Assembly (NCBI RefSeq): GCF_030177755.1
Contig: NZ_CP126539.1
Span: 2,752,001 to 2,816,000 of the forward strand
DNA from: Devosia sp. RR2S18
GTDB lineage: Bacteria; Pseudomonadota; Alphaproteobacteria; Rhizobiales; Devosiaceae
Length of the DNA: 64,000 nt
Direction of reading: 5' to 3'
The first letter of the stretch is position 1. Each line of letters opens with the position of its first letter. The notes below the pieces were generated by a model. It was not told the DNA's origin. It worked only from the letters and a program-made list of their open reading frames with translations, and did no database searches. Both the position numbers and the translations under genes were made by a program. Positions 26,451 through 35,693 of this stretch are shown piece after piece.

Positions 26451-27803
26451 ATGCATCGATCCGCACTGGGACTATTGACCGGCTTTGCTTTTGTCGTCTC
26501 TGCGGTGGCCCAGGAGACCGTTCCAGCGCCGGCGATCAGCCAGTTCACGCTGGACAACGGTTTGGAGGTGGTAGTCATTCCCGATCCTCGTGCACCGATC
26601 GTCACCCATATGGTGTGGTACCGCGTCGGCGCTGCCGACGAGCCGCCCGGCCAGTCCGGCGTCGCCCATTTCCTCGAGCACCTGATGTTCCGGGGCACCG
26701 AGGCTTATCCCGCCGGCGTTCTGGCCCGCATGGTGAGCGAACTGGGTGGCAACATGAACGCGTTCACCAGCGCGGACGTGACCACCTATTTTCAGACCGT
26801 GCCGCCCGATGCTCTAGGTGAGATGATGGCCATCGAGGCCGACCGCATGCGCAATGTGGCGTTACCGCCCGAGGTGATCGATGCGGAGCGTTCGGTGGTC
26901 ATGGAGGAACGCCGACAGGTCATAGAATCCAGGCCCGAGGGCGTGCTGGCCGAGGCGTTCGCGGCAACCCAGTTCCAGAACCATCCCTATGGCTCTCCGG
27001 TGATCGGCTGGGCCCATGAGATCGCCGCGTTGAGCCGTGAAGATGCCTTAAGCTTTTACAATCAGTACTATGCGCCCAACAACGCGTTGGTAGTGATTGC
27101 CGGCGATGTCGAGCTCGACACCGTGCGCGAGCTGGCCGAAAGTACCTATGGCGCGGTTCCCCCAGTACCCGATCTGCCGGAGCGCGTTCGTCCCGAAGAA
27201 CCGCCCCAGGAGACGAGCCGCACCGTCACCCTGAGCGATCCACGCGTGGCGCTTCCCGGTTTCACGCGCGGCTGGGTGGTGCCGAGCTACCGGACAGCCG
27301 AGACGGGCGAAGCCGAGGCGCTCGACGTCCTGGCGGCGCTCTTGAGCGATGGCACCCGCAGCCGGCTCTATCAGGAATTGGTGGTGGAACAGGGTATCGC
27401 GGTGCGCGCCGGCGCCAGTTATGGCGGCTCTGCCTATGATGTGGCCACCTTCACTCTCTCGGGGGCGCCACGGCCAGGCACGAGCCTCGATGACCTTGAA
27501 GCGGCCATCTATGCCGAGATCGAGGACATCATCGCCAATGGTGTCACCCAGGAGGAACTGGATCGGGTGACAACCCGGTTTATCCGCGACACCGTGTTCC
27601 TGCGCGACGACCCCGCCAACATGGCGCGAAGCTATGGGCTTTGGCTGGCAAACGGCCGTACCATCGAAGAGTTGGCCAACTGGCCCCAAACCATCGCCGC
27701 CGTCACTCCGGAGGCGGTCCAGGACGTTGCCGCCCGCTATCTGCGTCCCGAGAACGCCGTCACCGGCTACCTCCTGCCCGAAGCCCAGGAACAAGCACAA
27801 TGA
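26451..27803 (+). CDS. M16 family zinc metallopeptidase, catalytic subunit
   Basis: 450 aa with a signal peptide (LGLLTGFAFVVSAVAQ). The inverted zinc motif HFLEH is at residues 73-77, and the distal Glu lies in the EERRQVIESRPEG stretch; the inactive second half (M16C-type, RSRLYQELVVEQG) follows. Periplasmic pitrilysin-type peptidases degrade short peptides or process exported proteins. Its stop overlaps the start of the next gene (ATGA), so the two M16 proteins form one translationally coupled pair, probably a heterodimer. Confidence 0.95.
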   Translation: MHRSALGLLTGFAFVVSAVAQETVPAPAISQFTLDNGLEVVVIPDPRAPIVTHMVWYRVGAADEPPGQSGVAHFLEHLMFRGTEAYPAGVLARMVSELGGNMNAFTSADVTTYFQTVPPDALGEMMAIEADRMRNVALPPEVIDAERSVVMEERRQVIESRPEGVLAEAFAATQFQNHPYGSPVIGWAHEIAALSREDALSFYNQYYAPNNALVVIAGDVELDTVRELAESTYGAVPPVPDLPERVRPEEPPQETSRTVTLSDPRVALPGFTRGWVVPSYRTAETGEAEALDVLAALLSDGTRSRLYQELVVEQGIAVRAGASYGGSAYDVATFTLSGAPRPGTSLDDLEAAIYAEIEDIIANGVTQEELDRVTTRFIRDTVFLRDDPANMARSYGLWLANGRTIEELANWPQTIAAVTPEAVQDVAARYLRPENAVTGYLLPEAQEQAQ

Positions 27804-29140
27804 TCGCCTTGCCCCGACCTCTTCGCCAGGCACTAACGCTGCTCCTGGTCCCCTTGGCCGTTGCCGCCCTGGTCCTGCCCGCGCAGGCGCAGATCAAGTT
27901 CCGCGAGATCACCTCGCCTAAGGGGATCACCGCCTGGATGGTGGAGGATTATACGGTTCCCATCATCACCCTGGCTTTCGCGTTCGAGGGCGGCGCAGCG
28001 CAGGACCCTGACGACCAGCTGGGCCGAGCCAATCTGATGTCGTCGCTGCTTGACGAGGGCGCCGGCGATCTTGGCAGCGAGGCCTTCCAGATCCGGCTCG
28101 ACGAGGTTGGGCTCGAACTGGGGTTCTCGGCGGACCAGGACACGTTTTCCGGCTCGGCTCGCATGCTGGCGGATCAGCGTGGAGAAGCGGCACCTCTCCT
28201 GGCGCTGGCAGTCAACGCGCCGCGCTTCGATCAACCGGCGGTCGATCGCATGCGCGCCCAGATCATGGCAGGCCTGGTGGCGCGATCGGAGGACCCCGGC
28301 TATGCGGCAAGACTGATGTGGAACAAGGCATTGTTTGGCGATCATCCCTATGGTCGCCCCGAGGAGGGCACGCTGGAAACGCTGCCCAACATCTCCCTTC
28401 AAGATTTGAAGGCCTATCACCATGCGGTTTTCGCCCGCGACACTCTCAAGGTGGGGATCGTGGGCGCGATTAGTCCTGATGCGGCAGGCGCGCTGATCGA
28501 CCAGGTGTTCGGTGGTTTGGCAGAGACGCCCGAGCTGAAGCCGGTTCTGCAAGCAGAGCTGAGCTTTGGGCAGGAATTGGCGGTCGACTACCCGCTGCCC
28601 CAGACGAGCATCAACATGGCGTTTCCTGGCGTGGCTGAAGACCATCCCGACTTCTTCCCCGCCCGTGTGCTGACCGAACTGGTGGCCGGCAGAGGCCTCT
28701 TGTCAACGCTCAATGTGGAGGTGCGGGAAAAGCGCGGCCTCAGCTATGGCGTCTCTGGATCCATGGTCAACCTTGAGCATGCCGAAGCCATTACCATCGG
28801 CACATCCACCAGTCCCGCCCAGGCGGACGAGGCGGTCGAGGTCATCCGGGCGACGTTGTCGGGGGTAGCCGAGAACGGTCCACAGCAAGACGAACTGGAG
28901 CGCATCAAGCGCTATCTGATCGGTGCCTTTCCGATCAATCAGCTTCGCTCGTCAATCTCGATCGCGCGGGCCATGGTGGGCCAGCAATTGCGCGATCTGC
29001 CGATCGACTACATCGAGGAACGCACCGAACGGATCGAAGCGGTTTCCGCCGCAGAGGTGCAAGCCGTGGCCCAGGAGATTTTCACCGCCGAACCCAGCCT
29101 GATGCTTGTCGGTCCCGATCCAGATCCGGAACAAGAGTAA
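27800..29140 (+). CDS. M16 family protein, non-catalytic partner subunit
   Basis: 446 aa with a signal peptide ending at AQA near residue 31. It keeps the M16 fold (LLDEGAGDLGSEAFQIRL; NLEVREKRGLSYGVSGSMV-like region near 310) but has no HxxEH motif; the equivalent place reads LGRANLMSSLLDEG. Paired active/inactive M16 genes are common in Proteobacteria and form heterodimers. The start at 27800 is fixed by the overlap with the upstream stop. Confidence 0.93.
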   Translation: MIALPRPLRQALTLLLVPLAVAALVLPAQAQIKFREITSPKGITAWMVEDYTVPIITLAFAFEGGAAQDPDDQLGRANLMSSLLDEGAGDLGSEAFQIRLDEVGLELGFSADQDTFSGSARMLADQRGEAAPLLALAVNAPRFDQPAVDRMRAQIMAGLVARSEDPGYAARLMWNKALFGDHPYGRPEEGTLETLPNISLQDLKAYHHAVFARDTLKVGIVGAISPDAAGALIDQVFGGLAETPELKPVLQAELSFGQELAVDYPLPQTSINMAFPGVAEDHPDFFPARVLTELVAGRGLLSTLNVEVREKRGLSYGVSGSMVNLEHAEAITIGTSTSPAQADEAVEVIRATLSGVAENGPQQDELERIKRYLIGAFPINQLRSSISIARAMVGQQLRDLPIDYIEERTERIEAVSAAEVQAVAQEIFTAEPSLMLVGPDPDPEQE

Positions 29141-29918
29141 CGTCCTTCTCCTGATTGGGACGACCAGGTCACCCTTTGATCCCTTTGGCGAATAGAGGCA
29201 TCGGGTGAACCGACAGGACAAGCGTTCCCGACTGTTGAGGACAGCTTTGGCAGAGCCAGGTTGAACCCGAGCAGAAAGGGCACACCCGTGAACACGTCAC
29301 TGCTGGACAATATCCCCGATCGGCTCTTGGAGACGTTGCAGCAGCAGGGAACTCCCGCGCATTGTTCCCTGGATCTGGGGGGACGTGCAGCGTTTGGCGA
29401 GGACCGGCTGGGGCTGACCATAAGCCAAACGGGCGCAGAGCCAGGTGGAACGCATGGGATGCAGACCTTTGGGTTGGCCCTGTTTCGCTGTCGGCCGAGC
29501 GCCTGATCTGCGAGCCCCCCGTGACACGCCAGTGGGCGCGATCATGGGCACCTGGCCCGGCTCTGGCTGCGGGGCACGCCAGTTCGTCGAGAACCCTGCC
29601 CGGTCTGCCGCCAAATGCGCGATAACGCTGATTGCCAGACTTCTGGCGCTCGGGGGCGGACTGCCCAACAATTTGGACGGTTGAGTAGCGGCAATGGGCA
29701 CGATGCCGAACATGGCCATGTGTGCGGCCATGAACCACTCCATCCCACGCAGGTGTGGTCCTGCGACAGCTGGCGACCGACAGGGGGCGGAAGATAGCGC
29801 AGCGACAGCCCGATTGCGTCGAGCAGTCTGTTAGCAGACTGCGAAACGGGCCTACCCTGACGCATTGACACTTGGAGCTGCCCCTAAAAGGTAAATTCGT
29901 CAGTTCGGGGTGGTTGGA
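29141..29918. other. Decayed region with transposon-like debris
   Basis: About 780 bp without an intact gene. The stretch near 29480-29510, with CGGCCGAGCGCCTGATCT, is shared with 37215-37235. The last part (29840-29918) resembles the upstream region of the intact lipoprotein gene, including GCATTGACACTT at 29863-29874, so the duplication described for that gene starts before its ATG. Confidence 0.5.
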
Positions 29919-30405
29919 ATGATACGACAGGCGATCGCTGCCGCATTTCATGCTGCCCTGGTGGGCTCAGGGTGCTCGTTTCAGCCCGTCTATCAACCCC
30001 ATGCCGCAGGCTTGGACGCCACGGGCGTTGTGTTCGACATGGCCGAGCCAAATTCTCGGCTCGAGCAGCGAACGCGATGTAGGCCTTGCCGCCCCACCCC
30101 AGACCCGGCGCGGCGGCGTGGCGGTCGGCAGCGCTGAAATTCTCGAAGTGACGGTCACAGCTACGGCCGTGGTCAACCGCCCGGGTATGGAAGCTTTCAC
30201 CGTGACCCGCTTCGCCACGGCGCTTCACAACTCGAGCAAGTCCGGCTCAGTGTTGGCCACGAACCTTGCTCAGGAGAAGGCACACGAGGTTGCGGCAAAC
30301 GCCGTCGCCGAAAGGGGGCCAGTTCACCCTCACTTGGCAGGGCTGCTTCATTGCTTCCGGAGATCCAAGCGTGCCCTGCCTCGCCTGCCCTTCTTACCAT
30401 TGTAA
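29919..30405 (+). pseudogene. Broken duplicate of the LptE-like lipoprotein gene
   Basis: The start MIRQAIAAAFHAALVGSGC and SFQPVYQPHAAGLDA correspond closely to the intact gene at 34460. About 90 bp are missing after NSRLEQ, which removes the first beta region and shifts frame. The remaining part (TRRGGVAVGSAEILEVTVTATA, FTVTRFATALHNSS, VLATNLAQEKA) is in another frame, and the original end is replaced. It cannot give a working protein. Similarity extends on both sides, so a segment of roughly 600-700 bp was duplicated and one copy decayed. Confidence 0.85.
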
Positions 30406-31179
30406 ACGAGTAAAGGGTGCACGCTCGTAAAGGCTGAAAGGCGCCGCCAAGGAGCAATGGGGAGTGCCCGGCGCTGCCAAGAGCGATAAGGCCATTTGCC
30501 GAGCAGCGGCCTCTTCTCAGGGGACGTTCGACAACATCGAGCGTTGAACCCGATGGACGCCGCTGTGCAGGATCTGGCTATGCCCCTAATCGGCCAGCCA
30601 TTTCACCGCCTGGCGCGCGGCAAATTAGTTCTGCGGCGAGATAGTGTTGATGGTCACCTCGGCATCCTCGCCATCAACCAGCACAATTGGCGACGCTCTT
30701 TGAAGAAAACTTGCCAAGCCTGCCAACAGGTCAGGGCAGTCGTCATGCATAAGCATGAGTACGTCGGCATCTCCCGCAACGCCGCAGCTGGAACAGCGCG
30801 AAGATCAGGAGAGAGACGCCCATGACGACAGACGCCGCGGAGGCCAGTCCATAGAGCTTGAGATCGCTGGCAAGGGCGGTCTGCTAGATGAACTGAACAA
30901 CCAAAGTGTTTGCCGTTCCGGGCCAGCCACCATCGGTCAAGCAGCACCGGTACGACGACGAGGTAGCATGCAGATACAGGAGGCTTGACGCGAAGGCACT
31001 GCCGGTTCGTGGCGGCAAACGCCAGCTACTGCGATAACGTCGGTAGATCGCGTCTTTGCGACTGATCCATGCCATCGCACATTCAACCTGCCCTAGCACG
31101 GCCAAGGCCGTCAGAGCGCCTCATGCAGATCTATCGTCGACGCCTCGCCGCATTACTCACCACTCCTGTTGCAAATTGC
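30406..31179 (-). pseudogene. Decayed remnants of a sugar ABC permease and a LacI-type regulator
   Basis: No intact gene in about 770 bp. On the minus strand near 30960-30800 a broken frame reads GTANTLVVQFI, stop, QTALASDLKLYGLASAASVV and LLIFALFQLRR, which resembles the last helix of MalF-type sugar permeases. Near 30760-30630 another frame reads LLAGLASFLQRASPIVLVDG and EDAEVTINTISPQN, resembling the effector domain of LacI-type regulators. Both are short and interrupted. The assignment is from remembered family patterns and is tentative. Confidence 0.4.
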
Positions 31180-32859
31180 CTACCGCATTGCGTCGAGCGC
31201 TTTACCCAGCATTTTGTCGACGGTTGAAGCCACCTGAGTGTTGGCTGAGTAGGCCTGCTGAGTCAGGATCAGGGCTTCGAACTCACGAGGAATATCGGTA
31301 TTGGAGCCTTCGACGGCGCCGCTGATCAGCTGAACATTTTCTATTGCGATGGGGTCCCCCGACGCCGCGGAAGCGAAGAACCCCCCATTGTCGCCCGGCG
31401 TCAGACCTTCCGGTGCTTTGAAACGGACGAGCCGCACCGTGCCCGCTTCTTCTCTGAGCCCGTTATCGAAAACTTTGTAAAGCTGACCGTTCTCGGAGAC
31501 CTCCACACTAACAAACTTGCCCTTAGCGTTTCCGTTCTGTTGGAGCTCAGTGGTGCGGACCTGTCCACTAGCGCTGAAGAACTGAGTGACCTCACCTGCT
31601 GCATGTTTGAGCGTCAGATCACCGAACGCCTTGCCATTGATCACAACATCTCTGAGCTGCAGTCCAGCCGTGCCTACCGGCTCGCCTGCCGCGTTCCGAA
31701 TCTCGGTGAGCTCGGTACCGTTAAACTGATACTCACCGGCCTTGACCCATTTGGGTTGTCCCTCCGTCGCGGCCGCATCTCCAAGGTAGTACAAGGCCCA
31801 GGTCTCGTTGCCGGGTTGCGAGCTGATCTTGGCCCAGCGCATGTCCAGATTGGCGTTCTGCCCGGCATCGTCATAGAGGGTGGCCGCTCCACCAGGAATA
31901 GAACCGTCGAGAAAGGTGCGTTCGTCGGGTGCGGCAATGTTGCCAACCAATCCCGGGCTGAAAGTGCCGCTCGCTGTGGCAGTCATTCCCGCAAAAGTAG
32001 TTGTAACCTCGAGTTTCTCGGAGTAATCCCCCTCGAGCTCGACGACCAGGTAGTTCTCGTCATCGATATAGACTGTGGCGCCGCTTGCCTCCGGATAGCG
32101 CGATTTCACGGCAGCTTCAATCGCCTCCATCATGTCATCGTGGGTACCCGTCGCATCCACCTCGATGTCGTCCGGACCTAGAGGCGGCATTGTGCCCTCG
32201 CCGGTGTTGAAAACGAAACGCTGGGTGCGGTCCCCATAGGTCAAGACGACTTCCTCGCCCGTATTGAGATCGTCCGAGCTAACCAGGTCTCCGGCGGGAT
32301 AGGGGTATTCTACCCTAATCGTGGTTCGGGGAGTCGTTGCCAAGTTGCCGCTGCCGGGCACCTTTGGATCATAAGATGGGGGCATCGGGAGGCTGGGAAG
32401 ATTGAAGTTATAGTCGATGGACGTGGAGGGCTTCTGAGCCAGCTCGCCTTCCTGGTCGATGAAGTTGGTTTCTCCAGCAGCTCCGAGCCGCAGCCCCGAC
32501 CCATTGGTAAGGTTCCCAAGAGCATCGAGGCGGAAATCACCGCGCCGAGTATAGACTGTTTGGCCGTCCGCGGTCTGGCTGACGAAGAATTGGTTACCCG
32601 TGAGCGCCATGTTGGTGCCGATCGATGAAGCCACAATGTCGCCACTGGCGGTGTTGTTTGCCTTGGAGCTAAACGTGATGCTGCTCCCCCCCATCGCCCG
32701 GCCCGTTGCGTCGGGCCCCAGTAACTCGGAGAAACTGCTGTCGATCCGCTTGTAGCCAGCTGTCCTCGAGTTTGCGATGTTGCCGGAGATATTCTGCAGG
32801 GCAAAACTCTGGGCCTGCATTCCTGCGACCGCGTTGTACATCGCATTGAAGGCTACCAT
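31180..32859 (-). CDS. flgE: Flagellar hook protein FlgE
   Basis: 559 aa from the ATG at 32859 (GGAG six bases upstream; the preceding TTG at 32871 overlaps that site). The N-terminus FNAMYNAVAGMQAQSFALQ followed by NISGNIANSRTAGYKR is the conserved rod/hook D0 region. The C-terminus, with LISGAVEGSNTDIPREFEAL then ILTQQAYSANTQVASTVDKM, is the matching C-terminal D0 helix. The middle carries the variable hook domains (FlgE_D2-like). The protein forms the extracellular hook after export by the flagellar apparatus. It stands alone here, between IS debris, with no other flagellar gene. Confidence 0.88.
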   Translation of the reverse strand: MVAFNAMYNAVAGMQAQSFALQNISGNIANSRTAGYKRIDSSFSELLGPDATGRAMGGSSITFSSKANNTASGDIVASSIGTNMALTGNQFFVSQTADGQTVYTRRGDFRLDALGNLTNGSGLRLGAAGETNFIDQEGELAQKPSTSIDYNFNLPSLPMPPSYDPKVPGSGNLATTPRTTIRVEYPYPAGDLVSSDDLNTGEEVVLTYGDRTQRFVFNTGEGTMPPLGPDDIEVDATGTHDDMMEAIEAAVKSRYPEASGATVYIDDENYLVVELEGDYSEKLEVTTTFAGMTATASGTFSPGLVGNIAAPDERTFLDGSIPGGAATLYDDAGQNANLDMRWAKISSQPGNETWALYYLGDAAATEGQPKWVKAGEYQFNGTELTEIRNAAGEPVGTAGLQLRDVVINGKAFGDLTLKHAAGEVTQFFSASGQVRTTELQQNGNAKGKFVSVEVSENGQLYKVFDNGLREEAGTVRLVRFKAPEGLTPGDNGGFFASAASGDPIAIENVQLISGAVEGSNTDIPREFEALILTQQAYSANTQVASTVDKMLGKALDAMR

Positions 32860-33267
32860 TCTGTTCTCCAAACACGCTTGTCGATGGGGCTTCGCTATCG
32901 ATCATGCAAGGGCCGTGCCAAAAAAGAATAGCCCGATCAGCGGCAACCACGTAGGTTGCATGCGGTCGTTTTTGCCGCGTCCTGATCGCGACCCGGTCAT
33001 TGTTGCCCACCTAAGGTCGCCGCCGGTGCAGCAGACCACACGCATATGATGCAGTGGCTCCGCCTTCAAAAGTACAGCCAGCACTGAGCTAAAGTGCATC
33101 AACACAGCGATCGACCTGCAAGCCTGGAATCGGGCGCTCGGCAAAAGTCCGGCGAAGGCACAAAGGTGCAAAGACCAGAGCGTAACCCGAGCTGAGTGAA
33201 TCGGGCAGGTTTCCAAATCAGTGGTGATCTGATTCACAGTGTTCGCCGGTGAGGGAGGCCGGTGGAC
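32860..33267. other. Intergenic region between flgE and the IS630 remnant
   Basis: About 400 bp with no recognised gene. It should contain the flgE promoter (minus strand) and the left end of the IS630 element, but neither was located with confidence. Confidence 0.4.
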
Positions 33268-34227
33268 ATGTCGAGAGCTCTTTCCCTCGGTCTTCGTACA
33301 CGTGTTCTTGCCGCCGTAGCTGACAGTTTGAGCCACCGCCAAGCTGGTGAGCGCTTTGGCATCAGCGCAGCTAGCGTGAGCCGCCGGAGAGCGCGAGCAG
33401 GGCGAGCCTCTTCCTGAGGCGCTAGGCGGCGACCGGCGGTCCGGCCGTGTCGACGCCTGCAAGGCCCTGATCCTGTCTCTGCTCGAGGAGTCACCCGACA
33501 TCACCCTTAAAGAGATGCGTCAGGCGCTCGCCAAACGCGGCCACCCCTTCGGCTTCGGGACCATCCACCGCTTTTTCGCGCGCCACGCCATCACTTGAAA
33601 AAAAAGACGCTCCAAGCGACCGAGCAGGACCGGCCAGACATTCTGAAGCAGCGGCAGGACTGGTTCGAGGGGCAGCTTGATCTCGATCCGACCAAGCTTG
33701 TCTTCATCGATGAGACCTGGGCGAAGACCAACATGGTTCGCACCCACGGTCGGGCACCTCGAGGTGAACGGCTGCGGGCCGGTGCACCTCATGGCCATTG
33801 GCGCACTACCACCTCTGTTGGGGCGGTAGTGCTGCGCGGCATGATTGCGCCATTCGTGCTCAACGCGCCGATCAACCGCACGGCGTTCGAGGCCTATGTC
33901 GAGCAAGTTCTGATGCCGGAATTGCGGCCCGGCGACATCGTCATCATGGATAATCTCTCCAGCCACAAGGGAACCCAGACCCGGGAGCTGATCGAGGCAG
34001 CTGGCGCCTTGCTGATGTTCCTGCCGCCATACAGCCCTAACTTCAACCCGATTGAAGACGCCTTCGCCAAACTTAAGGCGATGCTACGAAAAGCTGCCGA
34101 GCGAACAGTCGATGCGCTCTGGAACAGGATTGGCAGATTGATCGAAACCTTCACGCCTACCGAATGCGCCAACTACTTCGTCGCCGCTGGATACTATGCA
34201 GACTATCGGTGGGCTGCACGAGGATAA
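33268..34227 (+). pseudogene. IS630-family transposase, frameshifted
   Basis: The N-terminal HTH starts at ATG 33268 (SLGLRTRVLAAVADSLSHRQ, then RFGISAASVSRRR). The frame breaks near 33385, and family sequence continues in a second frame (GEPLPEALGGDRRSGRVDAC to [14 protein letters not shown]). It changes again at an A8 run (33597-33604) into the DDE domain ([45 protein letters not shown]). The A-run could be a natural frameshift site, as some IS630 elements use one, but the earlier break near 33385 looks like a real deletion. Confidence 0.87.
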
Positions 34228-34405
34228 TTTCCAGTCCATTCCTCGAGCTAGCTGCACCGCCGCCAGCAGCTGGACCTGGTCCGGCGTCAGCACCAGTTCC
34301 ATGCGATTGCCTCGGCGGTGTTGGCTCACCCACCAGGGAGCCGCCTTGCCGCTCCAGAATTCAGCAGATCGACAGCAGACCGCCAAGCGGGTCCACCCTC
34401 ACGCA

Positions 34406-34433
34406 TTGACACTTAGCGCCTGCCCCCTACAAG
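34406..34433 (+). promoter_or_regulatory. Possible sigma-70 promoter of the LptE-like gene
   Basis: TTGACA at 34406-34411, a 16-bp spacer and TACAAG at 34428-34433, 27 bp before the ATG. The TTGACA is kept in the decayed duplicate (29865-29870) but the -10 is not. Tentative. Confidence 0.4.
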
Positions 34434-34459
34434 CTACGTCGTCAGTTCGGGTGATAGTG

Positions 34460-34990
34460 ATGATACGACAGACGCTTGCTGCCGCAGTTCTTGTTGCCCT
34501 GGTAGGGTCCGGGTGTTCGTTTCAGCCCGTCTATCAGACCAATGCCGCAGGTTTGGACGCCGCGAGCCTTGCGTTCAACATGGCCGAACCGAATTCCCGG
34601 CTCGAGCAGATGGTCTATCAGGAGCTATCGCTGCGCTTTACCAGCTCCGGGCATCCCAACACGCCGCACTTGCGGGTGGTCGCCTCTAGCAGCGAGCGCG
34701 TTGCGTCCCTTTCCGCCACACCCCAGACCCGGCGCGGCGGCGTGACCATCGGCAGCGCTGAAGCTGTTGAAGTAACGGTCACCGCTACGGCCGTGGTCAC
34801 ACACGTGGGTATGGAAGCTTTCACCGTGAGCCGCGTCGCCACGGCGCTTTACAACTCCAACATACCCAACTCGGTTTTGGCCACGAGCGTTGCTCAGGAG
34901 AAGGCACAGGAGGATGCGGCAAAGGCCGCCGCCGAGTCCTTGCGGCTGGCGCTGCTGGCGCGCTTCTCGATAAGCAGCGGAGCGTTGTAG
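34460..34990 (+). CDS. LptE-like LPS-assembly lipoprotein
   Basis: 176 aa. An N-terminal lipoprotein signal (AVLVALVGSGC, lipidated Cys near residue 20) is followed by SFQPVYQ, resembling the CxFxPxY start of alphaproteobacterial LptE. Then come NSRLEQMVYQELSLRF and alternating beta segments (RRGGVTIGSAEAVEVTVTAT, TFTV-like AFTVSRVATALYNS) and an Ala-rich helix at the end. LptE plugs the LptD barrel that delivers LPS to the outer leaflet. The gene is isolated in a decayed region and has a dead duplicate at 29.9 kb, so it may be an accessory copy and not the housekeeping lptE. Confidence 0.72.
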   Translation: MIRQTLAAAVLVALVGSGCSFQPVYQTNAAGLDAASLAFNMAEPNSRLEQMVYQELSLRFTSSGHPNTPHLRVVASSSERVASLSATPQTRRGGVTIGSAEAVEVTVTATAVVTHVGMEAFTVSRVATALYNSNIPNSVLATSVAQEKAQEDAAKAAAESLRLALLARFSISSGAL

Positions 34991-35693
34991 GGGCTATTTC
35001 ACCTCCACCCGCAGAGCTGCCATCGCTGCAGCTATTCTTCCGGTAAGCCGAGCGCCTCGCCCCGTCTGCCGTTCTGGCCATGTAAACGAATGAAGCTAGC
35101 CTGACCCCCGACGCCGGCGGGCGCCTCCAGGGAGCGATGCTGCGGGCGCAATCCTGAACACGCGTTGGTTCCGTAGCCTTGACGATGCCCGGGCAAAGAT
35201 GGAGGAGTGGCGTAGGGATTACAACGAGGTCCGTCCCCACAGCGCAACCGGAAATAAGCCCCCGATATCGCTCTTGCACCGATCGGCGGCATCCGGCCCC
35301 TCCTGATCGCTTCATCCCCCAAAACACCCCGTTGGGTGGTCCAAACTCGGGAGCAGCTCAGCCCATCTATGCACCAACAATAACCCTGGACCGCCAGCAA
35401 GGGGGCAGACCTATCGAACCCTGGACGAAGCCGCCCAGGAGGTATTCGACTACATCGAGATGTCTACAACCCAGGCTGAAAGCACGCCCGCAACGGCATG
35501 CTATCGCCGGTGGAGTTCGAGCGACGGTACCAGACCTAACCCAGAAGATGTCTACAGAACCTGGGGCTATTCATCCCCACAATACCGACCCGATGAACCT
35601 CTAGGGGCTTGATCAATCCCTTGCAGAACCTTCCGAATACAGGTTGTTGGTCGTTGCCCCCGGCCCATGGCCAGTGACTTGCGTCGATCAGAT
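34991..35693. other. IS3-family transposase relics
   Basis: No intact gene. On the plus strand 35155-35300 reads as the 3' end of an IS3 OrfB (WFRSLDDARAKMEEWRRDYN, EVRPHSATGNKPPISLLH). On the same strand 35405-35560 resembles the end of a different IS3 OrfB (TLDEAAQEVFDYIEM, then a frameshifted ARNGMLSPVEFERRYQT). The second piece recurs at 37050-37170. The LptE-like gene's downstream sequence (35000-35120) resembles that of the dead duplicate near 30330-30480. Confidence 0.7.

Noticed and set aside
29261..29743. Several 80-150 codon frames on both strands
   Set aside because: Mutually overlapping, without ribosome-binding sites or family features; consistent with decayed GC-rich DNA.
33018..33504. 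Minus-strand frame of about 200 codons upstream of flgE
   Set aside because: Overlaps the IS630 N-terminal coding region on the opposite strand and shows no coherent protein pattern.
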